NCBI GenBank assembly: GCA_944380305.1
Contig: CALWHF010000006.1
Coordinates: forward strand, 33,660 to 97,659
Origin: an uncultured Christensenellaceae bacterium
GTDB lineage: Bacteria; Bacillota; Clostridia; Christensenellales; UBA3700
DNA length: 64,000 bases
Direction of reading: 5' to 3'
Shown: piece after piece, positions 1 to 8,082 of the stretch
Numbering within the stretch: position 1 is the first letter of the stretch
Layout of the letters: every line of letters starts with the position of its first letter
Program-made: the position numbers and the translations under genes
Notes under the pieces: model-generated
The model's database searches: none
What the model saw: only the letters and a program-made list of their open reading frames with translations
Told to the model about the DNA's origin: nothing

Positions 1-1850
1 ATCTTCTTGACGAGAGCCGCCGCAGCTTTCCAGTCGGGGAGTTTTTCGCCGAGGAACGCGTGGAACACGGTGCCCGAAGTGTACAGGGTCTGGAGTTCGT
101 CCTGAATGTCGAGCGCATCGAAGATGTCCGAAGTGAAACCGACGGGCAGGTGCGAGCTGTTGGTGTAGTACGGGGTGCCGTTCTCGTTCGCGGTCACGAT
201 GTCGGGGAACTGCTCCTTGTCGTGCTTTGCGAAACGGTACGAGGTGGACTCTGCGGGAGTTGCCTCGAGGTTGTACAGATCGCCGTATTCCTCCTGATAG
301 TCGGAGAGTCTTTCACGCATGTGGTTGAGCACCTTCTTCGTGAATTCCTGCGCTTCGGAGCTGGTCATATCCTTTTTGATCCACGCCGCGTTGAGCGCAG
401 CCTCGTTCATGCCGACGAGACCTATCGTCGAGAAGTGGTTGGCGAACGTGCCGAGGTAACGCTTGGTATAGGGATACAGACCCTCGTCGAGGAGCTTGGT
501 TATGACCGTACGCTTCGTCTTGAGCGAGCGGGCGGAGATGTCCATGAGTCTGTTGAGACGCTTGAAGAATTCCTCCTCGTTCTTCGACTGGTAGGCGATA
601 CGCGGCATGTTGATCGTCACGACGCCGACCGAACCCGTGGATTCGCCGCTGCCGAAGTAGCCGCCCGACTTCTTTCTGAGTTCTCTGAGGTCGAGACGCA
701 GTCTGCAACACATACTGCGGATGTCGCTCGGCTCCATGTCGGAGTTGATGTAGTTGGAGAAGTAAGGCGTGCCGTATTTGGAGGTCATCTCGAACAGAAG
801 TCTGTTGTTCTCGGTATCTGACCAGTCGAAGTCGCGGGTTATCGAGTAGGTCGGGATCGGGTACTGGAAGCCTCTACCGTTCGCGTCGCCCTCGATCATG
901 ACCTCGATAAACGCCTTGTTGACCATATCCATTTCCTTCTTGCAGTCCTTATATTTAAAGTCCTGCTCCTTGCCGCCGACGATAGCGGGCAGTTCCGCAA
1001 GATCCTTGGGGACGACCCAGTCGAGGGTGATGTTGGAGAACGGAGCCTGCGTACCCCAGCGAGACGGGGTATTGACTCCGTAGATGAAGGATTCGATGCA
1101 CTTCTTGACCTGATCGTAGGTCAGGTTATCCTTCTTGACGAAGGGTGCGAGGTAGGTGTCGAAAGAGGAGAATGCCTGCGCGCCCGCCCATTCGTTCTGC
1201 ATGATACCGAGGAAGTTGACCATCTGGTTGCAGAGAGTGGCGAGGTGGCTTGCGGGAGCGGAAGTTATCTTGCCGGGGATGCCGCCGAGACCTTCCTGAA
1301 TGAGCTGCTTGAGCGACCAGCCCGCGCAGTAACCGGTCAACATGCTGAGGTCGTGGATATGAATATCCGCGTTTCTGTGCGCCTTGGCGATCTCGTCGTC
1401 GTAGATCTCGCTGAGCCAGTAGTTGGCGGTGATCGCGCCGCTGTTGGAGAGTATCAGACCGCCTACGGAGTAGGTGACCGTGGAGTTCTCCTTCACGCGC
1501 CAGTCGGTAGCCTTGACGTAGCTGTCTACGAGAGACTTGTAGTCGAGCATCGTGGACTTCATATTGCGGATCTTCTCTCTCTGACGTCTGTACAGAATGT
1601 ACGCTTTCGCGACGTCGGAGTAGCCCGCCTGTATGAGTACGGACTCAACGCTGTCCTGGATGTCTTCGACCGCGATCTTGCCGTCCTTGATCTTGGGCTC
1701 GAAGTCTGCGGTGACTTTGAGCGCGAGCATGTCTATCACGCTCGGATGATACTGTTTCTCGTTCGCTTCGAACGCTTTTGTGATCGCTACGGCAATCTTC
1801 TTGATGTCGAATTCGGCGACTGCGCCGTCTCTCTTGATGACCTGGTACAT
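1..1850 (-). CDS. nrdD: Anaerobic ribonucleoside-triphosphate reductase, large subunit (partial, C-terminus outside window)
   Basis: This is the oxygen-sensitive class III reductase, which makes dNTPs from NTPs with a glycyl radical. About 616 codons are visible. The N-terminus has an ATP-cone-like start (MYQVIKRDGAVAEFD...) and then the long NrdD core (for example NADIHIHDLS, LGGIPGKITSAPASHLAT, GVNTPSRWGTQAPFSN, PRIAYQSKNEEEF). The family is usually about 700 residues or more, so the missing end should hold the zinc-binding cysteines and the glycyl-radical motif. The ATG at 1848-1850 follows AAGGAGATATT, a good ribosome site, and a small leader hairpin (CGCGG/CCGCG, 1868-1883) sits just upstream. 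Its activase gene nrdG lies upstream on the same strand, but a terminator and a separate promoter lie between them. Identification is firm; no internal stop is seen. Confidence 0.95.
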   Translation of the reverse strand, partial: MYQVIKRDGAVAEFDIKKIAVAITKAFEANEKQYHPSVIDMLALKVTADFEPKIKDGKIAVEDIQDSVESVLIQAGYSDVAKAYILYRRQREKIRNMKSTMLDYKSLVDSYVKATDWRVKENSTVTYSVGGLILSNSGAITANYWLSEIYDDEIAKAHRNADIHIHDLSMLTGYCAGWSLKQLIQEGLGGIPGKITSAPASHLATLCNQMVNFLGIMQNEWAGAQAFSSFDTYLAPFVKKDNLTYDQVKKCIESFIYGVNTPSRWGTQAPFSNITLDWVVPKDLAELPAIVGGKEQDFKYKDCKKEMDMVNKAFIEVMIEGDANGRGFQYPIPTYSITRDFDWSDTENNRLLFEMTSKYGTPYFSNYINSDMEPSDIRSMCCRLRLDLRELRKKSGGYFGSGESTGSVGVVTINMPRIAYQSKNEEEFFKRLNRLMDISARSLKTKRTVITKLLDEGLYPYTKRYLGTFANHFSTIGLVGMNEAALNAAWIKKDMTSSEAQEFTKKVLNHMRERLSDYQEEYGDLYNLEATPAESTSYRFAKHDKEQFPDIVTANENGTPYYTNSSHLPVGFTSDIFDALDIQDELQTLYTSGTVFHAFLGEKLPDWKAAAALVKK

Positions 1851-1893
1851 AATATCTCCTTCTTATTCGCGGCTTTATCCGCGAGTAAGATTC

Positions 1894-1922
1894 ATTATAT
1901 CATCAAGGCAAAGCTGTGTCAA
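1894..1922 (-). promoter_or_regulatory. nrdD promoter (perfect sigmaA consensus)
   Basis: Read on the minus strand, TTGACA (1917-1922) is followed by 17 bases and TATAAT (1894-1899), a full consensus match about 45 bases ahead of the nrdD ATG. The -35 box overlaps the proximal NrdR-type palindrome. Confidence 0.85.
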
Positions 1923-1964
1923 TATATTGTGGCAATATTTTTTGACAAACTACAATATATTGTG
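1918..1964. promoter_or_regulatory. Pair of NrdR-type boxes upstream of nrdD
   Basis: Two copies of an AT-rich palindrome, CAATATATTG at 1920-1929 and ACAATATATTGT at 1952-1963, lie 33 bp apart, about three helical turns. Paired sites of this sequence and spacing are typical of the ribonucleotide-reductase repressor NrdR (consensus close to ACAnWATATWTnTGT). The proximal box touches the nrdD -35 element, so binding would block polymerase. The regulator gene itself is not in the window. Confidence 0.75.
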
Positions 1965-2056
1965 GTTTTTGTGTTTTATGGCATATTTTGAAAAATCGGA
2001 AAAAACGCGCAGAAACGGTGTCGGAACGCCCTCAGAGACGAAAAGGACGCGAAATC

Positions 2057-2092
2057 GGGGCAAAAGAGAAGTCCCCGCAAAATCGCGGGGAC
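2057..2092 (-). terminator. Terminator after nrdG
   Basis: A perfect 8-bp stem, GTCCCCGC (2071-2078) with GCGGGGAC (2085-2092), is followed on the minus strand by a moderately U-rich run (TTCTCTTTTG). It lies 37 bases past the nrdG stop and separates nrdG from the nrdD promoter. Confidence 0.6.
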
Positions 2093-2128
2093 ACTACATA
2101 TTGGAGGCGGGCTTAAGATGTCGTCGGT

Positions 2129-2815
2129 TCAGTTTTCTCCTCTTATTTTCACCGAAGGGACGAGGGGGCGCATTATCTCTGTGAAGCGGCGCAGTTTTTC
2201 GTCCGAGCAGGGGGAGAGATTGCCGTATGGTACGGCGTCGCTGTCCTTGAAGTTTTGCAGATAATAGCGTTTCGCGCCCGCTATCCATTGAGAGAGCTTC
2301 AGCATATCCTCTTCGCGGTGCAGTTCGTCGGCGACGGTAGTGCGCATTTCGTAATCCACGGCGTCCGAGATCAGGTATTTCACGCTTTCGTCAATTTTTG
2401 AGACGTCGATCGCGGTGCCCGCAGTCAGAGCGTAACGCTCTTTGCAGTTCTTGACGTCCATCGCGACGGTGTCCACGAGTCTGCTTTCGACGAGATTGCG
2501 CAGTTTGTCGGGATAGGAACCGTTCGTGTCCAGTTTTACCGAGTAACCCAGTTCCTTTATCTCGGAAAGCAGGGCGGATATATCGTCGTGTACGAGAGGT
2601 TCTCCTCCCGTCACGCATACGCCGTCCAGCACTCCTTTGCGTTTTTTCAGAAAGGAGAGAAGTTCTTTAGGATCGACGTCTTCTCCTTTGCCGTTCACTA
2701 TCTCCCAGTTCTGACAGAACGGGCAGCGGAAATTGCAGCCCGCGAGGAACACCGTGCAGGCGACTTTCCCCGGGTAATCGAGAAGAGTGGTCTTCTGAAG
2801 TCCGGCTATTACCAT
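2129..2815 (-). CDS. nrdG: Anaerobic ribonucleoside-triphosphate reductase activating protein (radical SAM)
   Basis: This radical-SAM activase puts the glycyl radical on NrdD, using S-adenosylmethionine and an iron-sulfur cluster. The cluster motif CxxxCxxC is at C27, C31 and C34 (LAGCNFRCPFC), followed by the SAM-contact segment VCVTGGEPLV. The 228-residue length and the opening (MVIAGLQKTTLLDYPGKVACTVF) fit the longer NrdG subfamily of Firmicutes rather than the 150-residue enterobacterial type. The ATG follows AAAGGAGGTTTT, a near-perfect ribosome site. The gene sits upstream of nrdD in the same direction. No clear promoter is visible in the G+C-rich 195 bases between it and the AraC gene. 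Confidence 0.93.
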   Translation of the reverse strand: MVIAGLQKTTLLDYPGKVACTVFLAGCNFRCPFCQNWEIVNGKGEDVDPKELLSFLKKRKGVLDGVCVTGGEPLVHDDISALLSEIKELGYSVKLDTNGSYPDKLRNLVESRLVDTVAMDVKNCKERYALTAGTAIDVSKIDESVKYLISDAVDYEMRTTVADELHREEDMLKLSQWIAGAKRYYLQNFKDSDAVPYGNLSPCSDEKLRRFTEIMRPLVPSVKIRGEN

Positions 2816-2970
2816 AAAACCTCCTTTATCGCCGCGTCGCCTCAGTGCGGCGTGCGGTCGCTGCGCTCCTTAGCGCGTGTATAGATACCATATATATTCC
2901 ACATATCCGGTCTGAATGCGGCGTTGTTTGCGTTTCGTGCGACGAGTCGCGGTTTCTGCGCAAAGACGGC

Positions 2971-2995
2971 AAAAAAAGCGGGCGTTGCCGCCCGC
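2971..2995 (-). terminator. Terminator after the AraC-family gene
   Basis: The stem GCGGGC (2978-2983) with GCCCGC (2990-2995) is followed on the minus strand by seven T (2971-2977). This is a standard intrinsic terminator 16 bases past the AraC stop. Confidence 0.85.
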
Positions 2996-3010
2996 GCCGT
3001 TTCGTCAGCG

Positions 3011-3778
3011 TCAGTCGCTGTTGTATTTTTCCGTCCTAGGGATCTGCGTATATTCCTTGGGGCTGACTCCCGTGACCTTCTTGAACACTCTGGAGAAATA
3101 GAGCTGGTCGCTGAAGCCGCACATTTCGGCTATCTCGTATATCTTGTAATTATTGATATTCTTGCTGAGCAGCAGTTTCTGCGCGAAGCCTATACGCGTC
3201 ACGTTGAGGAACTGAAGAGGGGAGATGCCCTTTTCCTTTATGAATTGCCTGCGGATATAGTCTTTGCTGAGAGGGAAGGTCGCATATACGTCGTCGAGCG
3301 AGAAGTTGGGGTCGGAGAAGTTTTCGACTATGCTGCTTGCGATCATCTCGACGTGCTGAGAACAGTTGTCGCTGCCCGCGAAACTCGAGATCATGTTGAG
3401 CGTCAGCTCCGTGAACGAAAGTATGATGTTCGCCTGGTTTGGCACTTCGGCGTTGAAGTAGCGGTAGCACAGCGTCAGCACGTTGAAAATGTCCTTCTGC
3501 GGGTTGTCGCTGAGAATGATCGCCTTTTTGAAAGAGGGCGTCCAGTTCGCAACCGTCAGGTATATGTTTTTGAATCCCATCTTGGAATCGTTGGTGTGCA
3601 GAGTATGCGGGGGAATGATGACCATCTGATTGCGCGAATATTCTATCGCGTCGCTGCCGTCGAAGAAGGTTATCGTTCCGTCTCCGTTCGTGCAGTAAAT
3701 GATTTCCCAATAATCGTGCTGGTGCTGGGAAACGTGAAAGGTCTTCATGTTCTTTCCAATATAATTAATGATCGGCAT
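3011..3778 (-). CDS. AraC-family transcriptional regulator
   Basis: A 255-residue two-domain regulator. The N-terminal half is a cupin-like sensor (HQHDYWEIIYCTNGDG, then IPPHTLH), typical of sugar-responsive AraC proteins. The C-terminal ~100 residues form the double helix-turn-helix, with the hallmark second helix pair (IYEIAEMCGFSDQLYFSRVFKKVTGVSPKEY, taken in pieces around residues 213-243). It is transcribed divergently from the glucuronate operon, with 171 bases between the two start codons. That arrangement makes it the likely ligand-dependent activator or repressor of kdgA and the genes behind it; the inducer is unknown but a hexuronate or its glycoside is expected. The ATG follows GGAGGTGAATTT. 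Confidence 0.9.
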   Translation of the reverse strand: MPIINYIGKNMKTFHVSQHQHDYWEIIYCTNGDGTITFFDGSDAIEYSRNQMVIIPPHTLHTNDSKMGFKNIYLTVANWTPSFKKAIILSDNPQKDIFNVLTLCYRYFNAEVPNQANIILSFTELTLNMISSFAGSDNCSQHVEMIASSIVENFSDPNFSLDDVYATFPLSKDYIRRQFIKEKGISPLQFLNVTRIGFAQKLLLSKNINNYKIYEIAEMCGFSDQLYFSRVFKKVTGVSPKEYTQIPRTEKYNSD

Positions 3779-3797
3779 AAATTCACCTCCGAGTATT

Positions 3798-3826
3798 ATT
3801 CTAGCGCATTTAACCTATTTTGTCCA
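3798..3826 (-). promoter_or_regulatory. Promoter of the AraC-family gene
   Basis: On the minus strand TGGACA (3821-3826), 17 bases, TAGAAT (3798-3803): five of six consensus matches in each box, about 20 bases before the start codon. Confidence 0.65.
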
Positions 3827-3846
3827 TAATTTTTTTACAATTTACC

Positions 3847-3875
3847 TTGAAAAATTTTTCCCTTTAATTTATAAT
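3847..3875 (+). promoter_or_regulatory. Promoter of the glucuronate/glycoside operon
   Basis: TTGAAA (3847-3852), 17 bases, TATAAT (3870-3875). Transcription should start near 3882. The first transcribed bases form a small stem, CGGGCG (3884-3889) with CGCCCG (3895-3900), which could be an operator or a 5' stabilising hairpin. The AraC promoter lies about 20 bases upstream on the other strand, so one bound regulator could control both. Confidence 0.8.
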
Positions 3876-3949
3876 AAATTTATCGGGCGTAACGCGCCCG
3901 CAAGTGCGGCGTATTCAAAGGTTTTGCTTTTCGCCGACGGAGGAGATCA

Positions 3950-4591
3950 ATGGACAAGTTTGAAGTTTATTCGGCAATCAAAAAAGAGGGCGTTGTGGTC
4001 GTCATAAGAGGCGACAGCGTCGAGCAGGCTCTGAAGACGGTAGACGCCTGCTACAAGGGCGGCATAAAGTTTATCGAAGTGACTTTCACCGTTCCGCACG
4101 CCGACGCGATAATATCCGCGCTTTGCGAGAAATACAAGGGCACAGACATGGTGGTCGGCGCGGGCACGGTCCTCGACGCAGAGACCGCGAGAGCGGCGAT
4201 TCTTGCGGGAGCGCAGTTCGTGTTCAGCCCCAGTTTCGATGCCGCAACGATAAAACTGTGCAACCGATATGCGGTAGCGGTAGTGCCCGGCGTATTCACT
4301 CCGACCGAGGCGGTCGCGGCTCTCGAGCTGGGCGCGAATTTCGTAAAACTTTTCCCGGGAGACGTAGCTACGCCTGCGGGACTCAAGGCACTCAGAGGAC
4401 CTTTGCCGCAGCTTCAGATAATGCCGACCGGCGGCGTAAGTCTCGCCAACGTGGAGGACTGGTTCAAGGCGGGCGCGGTCGCGGTAGGCGCAGGCTCGTT
4501 CGTGACCAAGGGCGCGAAGAAAGGCGACTACGAAGAGGTCGAGAAGACGGCGAGAGAGCTTGTCGAAAAAGTCAGGAACATCAAGAAATAA
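3950..4591 (+). CDS. eda: 2-keto-3-deoxy-6-phosphogluconate (KDPG/KHG) aldolase
   Basis: This aldolase cleaves KDPG into pyruvate and glyceraldehyde 3-phosphate, the last step of glucuronate breakdown. The 213-residue length matches the family. The Schiff-base lysine is K133 in FVKLFPGD, the catalytic glutamate is E43 (FIEVTF), and the phosphate-binding end (PTGGVSLANV) is intact. The ATG follows CGGAGGAGATCA. It is the first gene of the operon, 15 bases ahead of kdgK, so the two terminal steps of the pathway are made first. Could equally be called kdgA. Confidence 0.95.
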   Translation: MDKFEVYSAIKKEGVVVVIRGDSVEQALKTVDACYKGGIKFIEVTFTVPHADAIISALCEKYKGTDMVVGAGTVLDAETARAAILAGAQFVFSPSFDAATIKLCNRYAVAVVPGVFTPTEAVAALELGANFVKLFPGDVATPAGLKALRGPLPQLQIMPTGGVSLANVEDWFKAGAVAVGAGSFVTKGAKKGDYEEVEKTARELVEKVRNIKK

Positions 4592-4606
4592 GAGAGGTTT
4601 GACGAT

Positions 4607-5629
4607 ATGAGTATATTGACGGTAGGAGAGATAATGCTCAGACTTCAGCCGTACGGATACAAGAGATTCGCGCAGGCGGAGGCGTACGAAGCCGTTTACG
4701 GCGGAGGAGAGGCGAACGTCGCGGTGTCGCTTGCTCAATTCGGCGAGGACGTTTCGTTCTTCACGAAACTGCCCGCAAACGCTATAGCCGACAGGTGCGT
4801 GGGAGAACTGCGCAGATACGGCGTGGACACGAAGAAGATCGTACGCGGCGGCGAAAGAATGGGCATTTACTTTTGCGAGAAGGGCTGTTCTCAGCGTCCG
4901 AGCAACGTGATATACGACAGGGCGCACAGCGCGATCAGCGAGATCGAGCCGGAGGACGTGGACACCGACAGATTGCTCGACGGCGTCGAATGGCTGCACT
5001 GGACGGGCATTACTCCCGCGATCTCCGACAAGACCGCGAAGGTGCTCGCGATCATCCTCGCGGCAGCAAAGAAAAAGAATATAAAGGTGTCGTGCGACCT
5101 CAATTACCGCAAGAAACTGTGGAGCAAGCAGAAGGCGAACGAAGTTATGTCCGAGCTTGTAAAGACGGTGGACGTGCTGATAAGCAACGAAGAGGACTGC
5201 AAGGACGTGTTCGGCATAGAGGCGGACGACAGCAATATAAGCGGCGGCAAGCTGAACAAGGAGGGTTACGCCGCTCTCGGCGCGAAGGTGCTTGCGAAGT
5301 TCCCCGCGCTTTCGGGCATAGCGTTCACTCTCAGAGAGAGCCACAGCGCGAGCCGCAACGGCTGGTCGGCGATATACGTCACGAGAAACGCGGTATTCGA
5401 GAGCAAACATTACGAAATAGACATCGTAGACAGAGTGGGCGGCGGCGACAGTTTCGGCGCGGGACTCATCTACGGGCTCAGGAACGGTCTCGGAGAACAG
5501 GCGGCACTCGAATTCGCGGTCGCGGCATCCTGCCTCAAACATACGGTAGAGGGCGACTTCAACGTCGTTTCCGTTGCCGAAGTCAAAAAACTCGCGGAGG
5601 GCGACGGCAGTGGTAGAGTACAGAGATAA
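4607..5629 (+). CDS. kdgK: 2-dehydro-3-deoxygluconokinase (PfkB family)
   Basis: Phosphorylates 2-keto-3-deoxygluconate to KDPG with ATP. A 340-residue PfkB/ribokinase-fold protein: the substrate-side glycine pair is in YGGGEANVAVSLAQFG near residue 40, and the catalytic-base motif GGGDSFGAGLIYGL lies near residue 280. The pathway neighbours (aldolase before, uxaC and uxuA after) point to KDG rather than another sugar. The C-terminus overlaps the GTG start of uxaC by 20 bases, suggesting translational coupling. Confidence 0.92.
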   Translation: MSILTVGEIMLRLQPYGYKRFAQAEAYEAVYGGGEANVAVSLAQFGEDVSFFTKLPANAIADRCVGELRRYGVDTKKIVRGGERMGIYFCEKGCSQRPSNVIYDRAHSAISEIEPEDVDTDRLLDGVEWLHWTGITPAISDKTAKVLAIILAAAKKKNIKVSCDLNYRKKLWSKQKANEVMSELVKTVDVLISNEEDCKDVFGIEADDSNISGGKLNKEGYAALGAKVLAKFPALSGIAFTLRESHSASRNGWSAIYVTRNAVFESKHYEIDIVDRVGGGDSFGAGLIYGLRNGLGEQAALEFAVAASCLKHTVEGDFNVVSVAEVKKLAEGDGSGRVQR

Positions 5630-6980
5630 CGTGATAAAACTTCTTGGTTCCGAAAGAGCCGAAAAGATATACGCGGCGGTCAAGGATCTGCCGATAATCG
5701 ATTATCATTGTCATCTGTCTCCCAAAGAGATATTCGAGGACAAGCCTTTCGACGACATCGGCGAGATATGGCTTGCGGGCGATCACTATAAGTGGAGACT
5801 CATGCGCGGCTACGGCGTCGACGAGAAATATATCACGGGCGACGCGTCGTGGGAAGAAAAGTTCGACAAGTTCGCCGAGGCGGTCGGTTACGCGCTCGGC
5901 AATCCCGTAAAGGACTGGGTCGCGGCTGAGCTGATGTTCTTCTTCGGCATCACGACCCCGCTGAATAAGGATACCGCGAAAGAGATAAGAAAGCAGGCAA
6001 ACGCGGTGATAAAAGAGAAGAAGATCTCCCCCCGCAAGCTGATAGAGGCGGCGAACGTGGAGTATATCGCGACGACCGACGATCCCTGCGACAGCCTCGA
6101 GTGGCACGACAGGATAGCAAAGGAAGGCGTGCTCAAAGCCAAGGTCGCGCCGACCTTCAGGGTGGACAACCTCGTATCTGTGGAAAAAGCGGATTACGCG
6201 GCGTACCTTGCAAGGCTCGCGGACGCGAGCGGCGTGAAGATAATCTCTCTCGCAACGTTGCGCGAGGCGGTCGGGAAAAGGCTGGATTTCTTCGTGAGCA
6301 AAGGTTGCAGATTTTCCGATATAGGAGTGGCAGGATTCCCGTGCGGCGTCGCGGACGAGAAAGCGGCGGCGGAAACCTTCGCGAAGATACTGTCGGGCGG
6401 CAAGGCTTCTGACGAGGAGATAAGCGCGCTCAAGGGTTATCTCTACGTCTATCTTGCGGCCGAGTACAAAAAGCGCGGCATCACTATGCAGATGCACCTC
6501 GCCGTGACCCGCAATTCGAACAGCGCGATGTTCGCAAAGTGCGGCGCGGACAGCGGTTTCGACTGCGTCGGTAATTCGATAGACACCGACAAGCTGACCG
6601 CGGTGATAGACAGGATGAACGCGGGAGACGGCCTCCCCGAGACGATAATCTACACTCTCAACCCGACGATGTACTATACGCTGATCACGATGATAGGCGC
6701 GTTCAGGGGAGTGCACCTCGGCGTCAGCTGGTGGTTCTGCGACCACAGACGCGGCATGAGAGAGACTTTTGACAGGCTGACAGAGCTGGGTCATATCTGC
6801 TCGATGGTGGGCATGCTGACCGACAGCAGGAGTTTCCTGTCCTATACCAGACACGACTATTACAGGCAATGTCTCTGCGACTTCCTCGCGGACAATTCGT
6901 CCGAAAGGGACGGCGACGCGCCGACAGAGGTCGCGAAGAGGTTGTGCTATTATAACGCAAAGGAACTTTTGGAGGAATAA
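5610..6980 (+). CDS. uxaC: Glucuronate isomerase
   Basis: Converts D-glucuronate to D-fructuronate (or galacturonate to tagaturonate), the entry step of the pathway. It is an amidohydrolase-fold enzyme with the early histidine motif DYHCHLSPKEIF and the later conserved segments MQMHLAVTRNSN and GVSWWFCDHRRGM. I place the start at GTG 5610, because GGAGG at 5596-5600 is 9 bases upstream. An in-frame upstream ATG at 5574 has no ribosome site and would lengthen the overlap with kdgK. The protein is then about 456 residues, close to the usual 465-470. uxuA starts 2 bases past the stop. Confidence 0.93.
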   Translation: MVEYRDNVIKLLGSERAEKIYAAVKDLPIIDYHCHLSPKEIFEDKPFDDIGEIWLAGDHYKWRLMRGYGVDEKYITGDASWEEKFDKFAEAVGYALGNPVKDWVAAELMFFFGITTPLNKDTAKEIRKQANAVIKEKKISPRKLIEAANVEYIATTDDPCDSLEWHDRIAKEGVLKAKVAPTFRVDNLVSVEKADYAAYLARLADASGVKIISLATLREAVGKRLDFFVSKGCRFSDIGVAGFPCGVADEKAAAETFAKILSGGKASDEEISALKGYLYVYLAAEYKKRGITMQMHLAVTRNSNSAMFAKCGADSGFDCVGNSIDTDKLTAVIDRMNAGDGLPETIIYTLNPTMYYTLITMIGAFRGVHLGVSWWFCDHRRGMRETFDRLTELGHICSMVGMLTDSRSFLSYTRHDYYRQCLCDFLADNSSERDGDAPTEVAKRLCYYNAKELLEE

Positions 6981-6982
6981 TT

Positions 6983-8032
6983 ATGGCATTCAGAATGACT
7001 TTCAGATGGTACGGCGAAAACGACAAGGTCACGCTTGACGACATCAGGCAGATACCTTGTGTCGAAGGCGTGGTATCGGCGATATACGACGTTCCCGTCG
7101 GCGAGGTCTGGCCCGTAGAGAAGATCGAGAGACTCAAGAAACTCGCAAACGACAAGGGGCTGACCTTCGAAGTCGTCGAGAGCGTGCCCGTTCACGAGGA
7201 CATCAAGCTGGGCAACGCCAACGCGGCGAGACTCATCGAGAACTACAAGGAGAACGTCAGACGTCTCGGCAAGGCGGGAGTCAAGTGTATCTGCTATAAC
7301 TTCATGCCCGTGTTCGACTGGCTGAGGAGCAATCTCGCGAAGGAACTGCCTGACGGCTCTAACGCGCTCGCGTACGATCACGAGACCGTGCTTGCGATGA
7401 ACCCGCTGACCAGCGAGCTTTCGCTGCCCGGCTGGGACGCGAGCTATACGAGAGAGGGACTCAAAGGACTTCTCGAGCAATACAAAGACATAGACGACGA
7501 AAAGCTGTGGGAGAACATGACGGTATTCCTCAAAGAGGTCGTCCCCGTAGCGGAGGAGAGCGGAGTCAAAATGGCGATACACCCCGACGATCCGCCGTGG
7601 GGTATCTTCGGTCTGCCCAGAGTCATCATCGACGAGAAGAATCTCAAGAGATTCCTGTCCATCGTCGACAGCCCGAGCAACGGCATAACGCTGTGCACAG
7701 GCTCTCTCGGCGTCAACCCGAAGAACGATCTCGTATCCATGATAAAGACCTGCAAGGGCAGAATGCCTTTCGTGCACCTGCGCAACATCAAGATCACGGG
7801 CGATCACTGTTTCGAAGAGAGCGGTCATCTCAGCGAAAAGGGAAGCCTCGATATGTACGATATAATCAAAGCTCTGTACGACGGCGGTTTCGACGGTTAC
7901 GTCCGTCCCGACCACGGCAGAATGATATGGGGAGAGACGGGCAGAGCGGGTTACGGTCTGTACGACCGCGCGCTCGGAGCGATGTATCTGCAAGGCATTA
8001 TCGAGGCGGTCGAAAAGAACGCAAAGAAGTAA
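6983..8032 (+). CDS. uxuA: D-mannonate dehydratase
   Basis: Dehydrates D-mannonate to 2-keto-3-deoxygluconate using a divalent metal in a TIM barrel. The 349-residue length is typical. Recognisable parts are the N-terminal FRWYGENDKVTLDDIRQIPC, the segment KCICYNFMPVFDW, the metal-side stretch MAIHPDDPPWGIFGLPR, and the C-terminal VRPDHGRMIWGE. It lies in the middle of the glucuronate genes, 2 bases past uxaC and 50 bases before the SDR reductase. Confidence 0.95.
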   Translation: MAFRMTFRWYGENDKVTLDDIRQIPCVEGVVSAIYDVPVGEVWPVEKIERLKKLANDKGLTFEVVESVPVHEDIKLGNANAARLIENYKENVRRLGKAGVKCICYNFMPVFDWLRSNLAKELPDGSNALAYDHETVLAMNPLTSELSLPGWDASYTREGLKGLLEQYKDIDDEKLWENMTVFLKEVVPVAEESGVKMAIHPDDPPWGIFGLPRVIIDEKNLKRFLSIVDSPSNGITLCTGSLGVNPKNDLVSMIKTCKGRMPFVHLRNIKITGDHCFEESGHLSEKGSLDMYDIIKALYDGGFDGYVRPDHGRMIWGETGRAGYGLYDRALGAMYLQGIIEAVEKNAKK

Positions 8033-8082
8033 TAAACAAGGATAATATTAAGAATCAATATAAATAAGGAAGGAGAAAAATC

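Noticed and set aside
5574..5609. Upstream ATG as uxaC start
   Set aside because: No ribosome site and a longer overlap with kdgK; GTG 5610 has GGAGG at the right distance.
3947..5683. A 578-residue open frame opposite eda and kdgK
   Set aside because: It spans two recognised genes in reverse and resembles nothing.
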